Shown here: positions 55,375 to 64,000 of the stretch, piece after piece
Numbering within the stretch: the first letter of the stretch is position 1
How the letters are laid out: every line of letters starts with the position of its first letter
NCBI GenBank assembly: GCA_020744425.1
Contig: JAGMUV010000018.1
Coordinates: 1,178,001 to 1,242,000, forward strand
DNA from: Dactylonectria macrodidyma
Taxonomy: Eukaryota > Ascomycota > Sordariomycetes > Hypocreales > Nectriaceae
DNA: 64,000 nucleotides
Reading direction: 5' to 3'
The notes under the pieces: model-generated
The model's database searches: none
The model's input: only the letters and a program-made list of their open reading frames with translations
What the model was told of the DNA's origin: nothing
Translations under genes and position numbers: made by a program

Positions 55375-57840
55375 TCACGGTGTAATTACAGAAACCCCAT
55401 GACTCTTTGAACCCTGAACCCTGACATCCAATCCCTTGTCCCATTCGACCGAGACAACATCATTCTCCTTATCTCCGACCAGAACCCTCCCGCTGATATC
55501 CTCAACTAATGCCCTCCGTGGCGCAACCAGAATCTCGGGCCCATCTTTCTCCAACCGCTTCAGATACTCGGTATTTCGCTGCTTGACGCCCAATATCTCC
55601 GTCCCAATCTCATACAGCGGCGTTGCGCTCCATGCGTGGCAGTCGCTGCGCACGCTACTCTCGCTCTCGGCCCACGTCGTCAGATTCTGCGAGATCATCT
55701 TCTGCCATGGCTGGATCAGAATCGGCCAGCTCTCCTCATAGATGCCGGCTTCGCTGGCGGCGCGGAAGAGGTAGAAGCCCATGGCAAAGCTAGCTTTGGC
55801 CATCGAGTACTCTTCGTAGCGCGTAATGGTTCTGCTCATCAGGTCTCGGGCTGCAGCGTTGTCTTCGAGGCATCCCGATAAGACGGCAAACGTTTGTACG
55901 TGCTGACTGACCTGGCCCACAGCTTTCGGTCCGTCAAGGAACAGTTTGGTAGACTTGTCATAGCAATGGTTGCGGACGGCAGTGACGATGCTCTGTTGGC
56001 GTGCAACATACTCCTTTGCGGTATCGTTTCGCCCGACGAATTTGCAGAGCTCGCTAGCCTTGAGAAGAGTGTAGGCGTAGATCAAGCTGTGGAAGGTTGC
56101 ACTGCCGGTCTGGTAGTAGGCCGGCGGAACAGCCATGCCCAAGAATCCCTTGCCAGGAGAGATCCAGCTGTCGATCCAATCGACAAATGCCCAGGAATCT
56201 CCGTCAAACTGACCGACAAGACCCAGTTCTCCAATGCGTTGATCAAAGTAGTTGAGCACTCCGTCAATGGCCCCGAGATACTCTTTGACCAGCCGCTCGT
56301 CACCGAAATGCACCATGTGATCGTACACCATCAAAACCCAGAAGAGAGAAAAGGTAGGAATGTTTATGCAGCGCATAGGATTAGGGTAGTGGGTTTCAAC
56401 GAGGCCATCGTCGCGTCGTGAGGCGTAAAACTCATGCATTGTCTTGCGAGCAAGACGGTCATCCCGAGAAAGCAGATACGTGAATAGCATCTGGCTGCGA
56501 GAATCCATGGAAAATTGATTTTGCTCGTAAAATGGGCAATCCTCGTACGTCTCGTGCAGGCAATTTTTCAGAGTGTTAAGGCTAATGTCCCAGAGGCTGT
56601 TAAGTAGTTTAGAGGATGTCTGAATGGTCGTAGCGACATTGAGGGGATAATGAGTCGATCGGTACGAAAACTTGGTGATGTCGAGCGGCTCGGCGCCGGT
56701 TCTGATGGTGATTCGGATGTATCGGAAGGTTCGGAACCAGAATGGGCTGTACTGATTCAAGCCAGCATGTGGCCTGTAGATATCCACGGGGCCGTATAGA
56801 GTGCCGTTGCGGAAGTCGGTCCGGTCTCCCTTGCGTCGAGGTTGGCCCATTTCGAAAGCCGGCTCGTAGCACTCGGAGCACAAGAATTCGATTTCAGGTC
56901 TAGATTGAAGCTCGCCATCGTACTGGCACGCAAATTCGAGGAAGCCAGTAGTGAGGGCCTATGGCAGTTAGCAAGCAGCAGTAAAGTCAATGACCAGAGA
57001 TTTATACCTTAACCTCGATATCAACGGTATGGCTAGATTTAGGGGCGAGAGTGACTAGCTTCTCTTCCAAGATGAGAGACGTCCATTCTTCAGTTGTGTT
57101 CGGTCCGGAGCAAGTCACCACTGCATCAAACTTGGCAGCGTCTTCGGGCAAGAATGGGATCTGACGAGGAGTGAGGCGGCGGGGATCAAGCATGGGCGAC
57201 ATTTTGGCAGTGGCTTTGATCACAATCGCAGATGCCCACGTCGTGTCGTCAAAGTCAACCTTGGCATATCCGCGATCAAGTAATTTCCCGTCTACTCTTT
57301 CGTTGATGTTCAGAAACGAGGGCCCAAGTCGATAGTCCCATTCGGACGCGTCTGCCATGCGCACGCCGAGATCTAGCTTGGCCTTCCATGACTCGTCCGT
57401 CACTATCGTCTGCTCCTGTGATGACTCAGTACATGTTGATGCCGCGGTTGGGGAACTAGTCATACGGGGAGACTGCAGCAAAGGATGAAGCCAGGTAGCG
57501 CGGTGCGCATCATGGATAAACACCCCGGATGGCTGCTAGAAAAGCGCAGCACGCGAGCGGCCAAAACATTGAGACCTTTGGTCAGATACGGAGCAATGTT
57601 GACCGTCTCATAGTTCCACCGACCGGCGTAGCTCTTGCACGGGCCGAAGCTGATGGAGCGGCCGTTGAGATACAGGCGGTATCTGGTATCGGCTGAGACA
57701 TGCAGCAGGACTTCTTTGTCGGGAATTTGTTCCAGCTGGAAGGATTTGCGGAACGAGGCGAATTGTCCCGAGGCGGCGGCGTCGTCAAAATCGGGGACCC
57801 AGATCCATTGCGCACCGGCGACGGCGAAGGGGGCCGTCAT
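55375..57840 (-). CDS. GH78 alpha-L-rhamnosidase-like glycoside hydrolase
   Basis: Three exons (57840-57466, 57415-57008, 56958-55375) give 788 aa. The first intron (GTATGA to ATCACAG, 50 nt) mimics a frameshift unless removed. The N-terminus AQWIWVPDFDD is the WIW start of GH78 proteins, followed by jelly-roll beta domains (LYLNGRSISFGP). The (alpha/alpha)6 barrel begins at about 370. The motif HETYEDCPFYEQNQFSMDSR, around 397-416, holds the region of the general acid (E406 by position). SWAFVDWIDSW and ESSVRSDCHAWSATPLYE are later conserved blocks. No signal peptide is seen, so the enzyme is probably intracellular and would release L-rhamnose from imported glycosides. Actual substrate unproven. 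Confidence 0.9.
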
Positions 57841-59344
57841 TGTGAGATGTGGCGATAGGCAGGTCAAGTGGACGCTGGTAGTATTGGTGATCAACGACGT
57901 ACGCAAATACTTGTATGTAATGTGTGGGTGTGTTGTCAAGGACTCAGGCGTGTCTCCCGATGGGCGGAATTGCCGGCACGCATGAATCAACAACGGAGTA
58001 TTGCTTCCCCGACAACTCGGACATGACGAGCAAGACAGAGAGGGGATTCGACCTCTCGTCCGGACGTGGGCCACAATTCGCCTTGTATTAAACCGAGAAG
58101 ACGAAAAGACAAGAGGACGAGAGGACAAGAGGATTTGGCCGTCGGTAAGTGGGGGGTGGCTCTTGCCGGTAGCTACGAAGAGTTAGGATTTCCAGCATCC
58201 GGGTGGACTTTCGTCAGGTTTGCGTTGATAGAACCGCCGGATTGCCGGCATCTTCAACATCTGAAGTGGACAATGACCCTCACATGTCCACCAAGCCCCC
58301 GCATCTCCGCATTCCAGGTGGACATTTGTTAAAGCCTTGTCTCAAAGCAGCATTAGACGAGGTGGACGCATCTCTAAGATTGGTCCACAATGACTCGTCG
58401 AAAATCTAGGTGGACTATGGCTAGAGTTGTTCAGGCTTAGTACCCATGGGGCTCCAATCCTCTACAGTCCGGTTGGAGGCCAAGTTGAGAAACCAGGAAC
58501 ATGGACCAGACCTCTTGTGTGAAAAATTCCATCACTTCACACAAGGCACGACTTACGAAACTTTGGTACATCGTTTTAGAAACGTATTGTAGACTGTCAT
58601 CTTTCTCCCATCCATTGTCTATCCGTAGTAAAGGTGAGCAGCGATTCTCTCTCCTCGCCCTACTCTTCTCCCAGCCTACAGTTCACCATTGACGTCAACT
58701 ATCGCGATCCTTCACTTTACCCGCCAGCTGTCGTACCGGCTAGCTTTAGTACATCAGAGTTCAAACAGCCCATGACTTCACCTCATCACGAGGGTGTTGA
58801 AATGGGGTTTCACCGTGAAAGTACCGCAGGATCCTGCCGTGCTGCACTTTTGCCATATATAATTTCGAAGACCTATCGCTCCTCTCGTGTTATTTTCTTG
58901 ACGGCTCTCACAGGCGACCAGACGTACTTCCAGAGACTACTCCAATCGCCATTCAATGGATCGCATTGTCGACCATCACCAGGAGCATGATGCGTTTCGC
59001 AGTCACCGACTCCTCGAATGGCTCGCATATGTCCACGATAACATAAATTAACTCCAGTGCCTCTTAAAGCCTCAACTGCATGTTCGTAGCTTCTGGCGCC
59101 TTCATCGCATCACCATTCCTGACGGAAGCCGGTGTCGAGATCACGATTAGTAGTGGATCTGTCAGTCAGCTTCTAGGCCAAAGCAGTCTCAACAGAGACA
59201 TCCGTTGTTGACCAATATCACGAAACCCAACCCCGTTATTTTTGGACATCGTCTACCAATTGCGCCAGAAGTGAGCGATGGGACTCACCATCTTGTGGGC
59301 GGGAGCTGCCTATATAGTCGCTATTTTGGAGGCAACCAATCACA
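57841..59344. other. Spacer, nothing recognised
   Basis: This holds the rhamnosidase promoter. A purine-rich GAAGACGAAAAGACAAGAGG-like stretch lies at about 58096-58135. No gene is supported. Confidence 0.45.
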
Positions 59345-59416
59345 GCCCCGTTGGCTAAGTGGTATAGCGTGTCACTAGTAATGACAAGATCACTGGTTCG
59401 ATTCCAGTACGGGGCA
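59345..59416 (+). tRNA. tRNA-Thr(AGT)
   Basis: 72 nt without intron. The acceptor stem is GCCCCGT/ACGGGGC with discriminator A, the D arm GCTAAGTGGTATAGC, the anticodon stem TGTCA/TGACA with loop CTAGTAA (anticodon AGT), and the T arm ACTGG-TTCGATT-CCAGT. It decodes ACT/ACC after A34-to-I editing. Confidence 0.95.
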
Positions 59417-62400
59417 AAAAGAAAACGGCCCTCCTGCCATCGTTTTTTTTAGGTTTTTTGTCTCAGCTTCGATGCAATGTTCAGTGTATGTCGTTGTTGT
59501 TTTTTTATTTACATCTTCGAAGAGAAATTGTGGCGGATGGCTAGTTGCTTTGCGTGGATGATGGTTCATCATCGCGGTGTTATGATCAGTTCTACCCAGG
59601 TCGGCCAACCTCCAATCTCTGTGGGTGCATTAGGCGAATAAGGGAAGCTAGACGATCGCTACCATCCTGCATTAATTGCCATTCTCCAAACGAGAAATAG
59701 ACAGCCGCAACTGAGGGCGAGGAGCGAGACTGTGCACTTAACCACCATGTCTCAATCTGACCATCGTCCTCGCGGAAAGAGATGATGAGTGCAATGCCGT
59801 CGACACGAACACAAAACACCATAATTTAGAATTGAAAGCGGAGTGTTTTCTAGTTGCTACGCAGACTGTGTTGCATTCTTTCGAATCGAGAAGGAGAATA
59901 AGGAGTACGAATAGATTAGCTAGCTAAACTTTGTTGTTGTAGTCATTCTATTATTGAACCTGCAAATCATAGCGACCTTCACCTCCTCTCACTAGTCACC
60001 ACCGAGAACAGTGCGTTCACAATTCATAGTATACCCGAGGAATAAACCACGACCCCCTTCCAGGCATCACTACAATTTCTTCGAGTAACCGGAAAGACGA
60101 CTGCCTGGGTGAGATAAGTTGGAATGGTTGCGACGGCGTTAGTGGTGTGATGCGTGTAGGGTAAGTGCTGTCGGGAAGTGAATAGATTAGGCATTTTGTT
60201 GTACGGAGGGGACTTTTGATCATGAAATCAAAATAAACATACGACACGTCTCAATTAGGATTATCAGATTGTTTTATGATAAAGTTTATTCAAGTAATAT
60301 TTGCCATAGCTGATGCCTACCTTCCACTCGGGGTTAGTGATGATTTCTACGATTCTCGTCTCAATCATTAATTATTCTACACACTTCCTCAATTTAGGTT
60401 TCCTGCTTTTGACAACTCTTAAAATGGCTGATAATGCCAAAGGTAGTGACGTGACATTGATCGGTCTTATTAGAGTCCACTACTGCATAGATCTCAATGG
60501 TTCCCTCTGTCTGTGCAACTATAGAGACTCAGCACTAAAGGTGGGATGCGACACAAGGCAGGGGAAAGAGAGGTTGGTTGACAGGTGACAGTGCTACCTA
60601 CGTGGGAGGGAGGACCCGAGGGAACGAGGCGCTAGACAGTAGGGCGCAAGTTAGGCCGGACGGTGCGATGGAACCCAATCGCATCAGCACAGTCTGTCGT
60701 ATCCGCGCCCGTGGCATTGGCATTGAGTTAGTTAGCGGGATGGATTTTTGGTGGCTCGCTATGACCTTTGGGCGACCGAGGCTATTGCTTCCGACCTATT
60801 TCTGTCGCGTCGTCGAGTCAGTGAAGACGGGCTGTGCTCGTTGGGGGCCTTTTTAGTGCATCCTGTTGCATCAGCGCGTGCGGTGATACACTGCTAGAGT
60901 CTCAGGTCGTCGAGTCTCAGCTGGCCACGGAATGGGTGTCTGCCAGGACTAGTCAAACCGAGTTGCTCAGACATAGGCCTCGTACAATGCTACATGTTTT
61001 TGTGGTTCTCTATCCCACGAGTGTTTTGAATCAAATCTGGATGCTGCTGTGCCTGCCGCTATCACTTTGTGCCTTGGAAGGTGGGAGGGTGAATGGCGCC
61101 ACGGCATGCCCGGTTCGTATTCACATCGAGCTATCTTACGCTACGACGCAGCGGATAGATTGTCTCGATGCGCCCTTGACGGCAGGACACGATTCACCGC
61201 TTTCAAAACCTTAATAAGACGTGTTCGTCCACTGCAGAGTTTTCGGTTACTGGCTGGTCCCTTGTGATGGACCGTGTTGGGCGGCGATGGCGAACTCTAC
61301 GCCACATGCTGTGGTAATTGATGAAACGACAATAACCTCCGGCGAAACGGACATCCCGCAATAAGTACGATACGGGACGGGGCTCGTGCTTCTTTTTGGT
61401 GGAGGGGGGGGGGGGTTCCAAAAACCCACCCGGGTAACGTAGCCTGTGTCGCACAAAGCTGGATGGAGATGCTGCTTTGAGATGGCCATCTGCTGATCAC
61501 ATGGGGCGGGCTTATCCCATCCTAATCTGTCACCCGTGTCCGCGCCGCACCGATTCAAACAGGTTTGATGGGCTGCTGGCATGGCATGGGGAGAGCCATG
61601 GCATGGGGATAGAGAGAGACGGAGAGAGAGGCAGGAAAAAAGCATGTGCCGTGCGCGGGGGAGCACACACACTTCTTATGGAGGCCGGCATTTAGCACCG
61701 CGTTAGAGACGGAGCCAACCTGTCGAGATGGGAATCTCGATGAATTAAGTATGGATCATTACCTCCCGAGTCCAATCACGCCGATCACGCCGAGCTCCGT
61801 CTATGTGTGTGTGCTGCACTGCCGGAGAAGACGAAGAAGAAGAAAAAACAACACCGCGCAGCTTTCCGTGTTTTAATAGGGGCGGCCCCATTGTGGGAAA
61901 ACGTCCAAAGTAGCAACGATCCGCCCCCGGCCCAGATCCGCGCCTTGCTTGGCGTCGCAACCGGGATAATTCTACCACGTATCGGAGACACGGGGGGACG
62001 CCTGGACCTGGAATAGGGCAGGGGGAGGGTTGTCTTTCCACGTGCAACCTTACGCCACGAGCCTGTGTGGGAGGGTTTCAGTTAGACACAGTGAGGACGT
62101 CAGTCAATTGAAGAAGTGAGAACAGGGGGGGTGGGTTAGACCAGGTGGATCCTGGATGGCATCGCACGCGGAGCTTGTCACCGTTCTTGGTGGCTCGGTC
62201 CCGGAGGCTTGAAACGGAGGCCTGCTTCTGGGCCTCCGTCCTGGTCTGGTCCGTCTTGTCGTCACTCGTCAGATGGAAAGTATGTCACTCGATCAATCAC
62301 CGAACGGGTACCACCCCCAGTATCCCATCGTAGGTGGGTTTTTGCTGCTGGTCCCCCTCCCCGCCCTCAAAACGACGCGCCCTGGTGGAGGAGAAAGTGG

Positions 62401-63583
62401 GCATTTCTTGCGCAGGTAAAGTGTTCACATAGCATTAGCATGCGGTTTATATACATGGAAGCTCTTCGTGGAATGATTAATCTGCATCAAGGAACATCAC
62501 TCGCAGACGGCGTCTGGATGGAGCCAGCAGTCTGGGTTAAGCGACGTCTCTCCTTGAATCCCGTCTTTAGTGTGACGATCCGGGCTTCTCAGATGGGATA
62601 AAGTGGGTAGATGGATGATTATTAGGGACCAGTCCCAGCACCCACTGCACTGGATTCTCTTGCCCTGCCCCGAGAAATAGAGGCAAAGAAGAGATAGAAA
62701 GATAGATTGATTAGGGACAAAAGGCCATTGTCGGAAATATCCAACTCGCGGCCCTCACACCACCTGCGAGTTCGCACACCCACCACATTCCGCTCAGGGC
62801 TGAAATGCCGGGTAAAGAAAGCCTAGGGGGAGAAGGAAGCCGGGGGCAACGCAAATTATCTGCATGTGCATGTTCCGTCCCCAGCACCAGCAGCAGCGCA
62901 TGTGGATTCTGTTTTCGTAAAAAAACCTGGCCTGGACAGACCTGTCGCAGTGGAGGAACAATCAACTCGACACGCTTCATGACAGGATGCCACGCTGACA
63001 ATGCTGACGGGGTTTCGGTATTTAATTAATGTTTTGTTTTTTCCTTTTCCCGGGGTGTTTCTCAATGCCGATGCCTGACATTTGTTCTCCATCGTGGATA
63101 ATAATGGTATGAGATTTGCCAACTTATGTCAGATTTTTCTCTGTTCACTTGCACATATGGAGATGCGTTTCAATAAGAATCCACCAATCATCCCATGCTC
63201 CCGCCCAAGCTTTGTCACTGCATCGTACTCATCTGTGAAAGGGGTTTAGGGCGCCTTCCCACCCCTTCTTTGGAATGGCGTTCAACGCGTAATGTTTATT
63301 ATCCCAGTCCCCAAGATGATCCCGGTTACATGATCCCGGTCCGAAATAATCACAAGGGGGAGCCCTGGAGGCCACTATCGTTTCGAAGGAGGGGGCGGCC
63401 ACACAGGTGTGAGTGTTCTTTTCCGGAGCCTTATAATGGCCTGTTGTTGGGTCATTCCCATCTGCCTCTCTTTCTTAATTCCCTCCCCCCCCCCCTGGCC
63501 TAGCAGGATTTAAAGATTCGAACCCTTCCTTTTTCGGTTCTTGTCTCTTTTGACTATTCCTTTCTTTTCTCCCTTCTAGTTGA
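59417..63583. other. Long gene-poor spacer
   Basis: No gene is supported over about 4 kb. Frames such as 60313-60588, 60834-61214 and 62209-62601 lack motifs or splice structure. It contains a G run near 61405-61418, a GAGAGA purine stretch near 61608-61632, a GAAGAAGAAG stretch near 61827 and a C run near 63483-63496. The last 150 bases are C/T-rich and form the likely promoter of the rhodopsin-like gene. Confidence 0.45.
59443..59450 (+). terminator. Pol III terminator of tRNA-Thr
   Basis: Eight T lie 26 bases after the tRNA end, and a second T run follows at once. Confidence 0.75.
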
Positions 63584-64000
63584 ATGCTCAAGCATGTGAC
63601 GATGAATCTTCTGGCGCCTCGCGACGACGACGAGGACGAGCCTGTCCACACCTTTGTCAGCCCGTGGGTCGAACTCAACGGCGGGCTGTGGTCGCTGTGG
63701 GCCGCGGCCACTCTGTTTCTTGCGTTGAGGGTGTATGTCAAGGTTACGCGACGACATGGACTCTGGTGGGATGACTATATTCTTATTCTTTCTTGGGTAA
63801 GTCGGTGGTTGGTGTGCTGGGACGATTCATGGCATCGGGATTGTGTCTTGGTAGCTGACTCGGCAACCATAGATGGTGCTCACCGCCAACGACGCACTCA
63901 TCGTGCACGAATTCGCCACGGGCTACATATTGAAGGACTCATCGCAAAGCTGGGACGACCGCATGCACATCCTCATCAACATCTCATCGTGCGGCACCCT
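63584..64000 (+). CDS. Fungal rhodopsin-like integral membrane protein (partial)
   Basis: The start and first two exons of a gene that runs off the window: 63584-63796 and 63873-64000 (intron GTAAGT to CCATAG). The N-terminus is polar and acidic (APRDDDEDEPVHTF), then the first membrane helix, LWSLWAAATLFLALRVYVKV, followed by the signature T-R-R-H-G-L-W-W-D-D-Y-I-L-I-L-S-W. WWDDY is the hallmark of the large fungal rhodopsin-domain family with seven helices, which includes Pth11-related receptors without a CFEM domain. An in-frame second ATG at 63602 is an equally possible start. Ligand and role are unknown. Confidence 0.88.
   Translation, partial: MLKHVTMNLLAPRDDDEDEPVHTFVSPWVELNGGLWSLWAAATLFLALRVYVKVTRRHGLWWDDYILILSWVSRWLVCWDDSWHRDCVLVADSATIDGAHRQRRTHRARIRHGLHIEGLIAKLGRPHAHPHQHLIVRHP

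Noticed and set aside
57460..57523. Apparent frameshift in the rhamnosidase gene
   Set aside because: A 50-nt intron (GTATGA to ATCACAG) joins both frames in phase, so no lesion is needed.
60199..60217. TGTACGGAGGGGACTTTTG, similar to the inverted end of the GGCCAAAAGTCT MITE family
   Set aside because: Two extra G, no conserved outer part and no partner end nearby; could be chance.
62209..62601. 130-codon plus frame before the rhodopsin-like gene
   Set aside because: Contains an intron-like GCAG|GTAAAG junction but no motif; both ends lie in low-complexity sequence.
1..64000. CRISPR arrays, bacterial operons, riboswitches
   Set aside because: Nothing of the kind is present; gene structure is eukaryotic throughout.

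Overview
This is nuclear DNA of a filamentous ascomycete (Pezizomycotina). The evidence is the many 45-65 nt introns with GTAAGT/GTATGT donors, CTAAC-type branch sites and CAG/TAG acceptors; the fungus-specific families (Zn2Cys6 factor, Clr5-ankyrin, 2EXR, DUF7053-like, PDR-type ABC-G, fungal rhodopsin-like); dispersed 5S rRNA genes; and a left edge whose A/T content and CpA-to-TpA stops look like repeat-induced point mutation (RIP). I cannot name the genus.

Layout. 1-3850 is a RIP-destroyed Ty3/Gypsy chromodomain retrotransposon, followed by a decayed pogo/Fot1-type transposase (4134-5281) and about 4.5 kb of gene-poor DNA. 9805-19600 is a reductive iron-assimilation cluster: a Fet3-type ferroxidase (minus) divergent from an Ftr1 iron permease (plus), then a ferric reductase (plus). 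A match to the SreA/Urbs1 GATA consensus lies about 0.1 kb before ftr1. The fet3 reading frame has a single TAG at codon 33. A tRNA-Ala with intron and a DUF7053-like gene follow. 22210-28777 holds an allantoate-permease-type MFS transporter, an M20 amidohydrolase and a Zn2Cys6 regulator, probably a small catabolic cluster. 30053-30881 carries a candidate gene built from consecutive 19-21 nt exons, the most unusual object in the window.

32-42 kb holds a 120-bp minisatellite, a 2EXR protein, an unknown gene with an in-frame TAG, an unknown 394-aa protein and a Clr5-ankyrin protein. 43.3-44.2 kb holds two 5S rRNA genes that differ only by two compensatory base pairs, with one MITE between them and another MITE family nearby. 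45.2-47.2 kb is a decayed locus with duplicated exons. The right part holds an alpha/beta hydrolase, a PDR-type ABC transporter convergent with a GH78 alpha-L-rhamnosidase, a tRNA-Thr, a long gene-poor stretch, and a rhodopsin-like membrane protein cut by the window edge.

All gene models were built by hand from reading frame, splice signals and phase. No searches were run.
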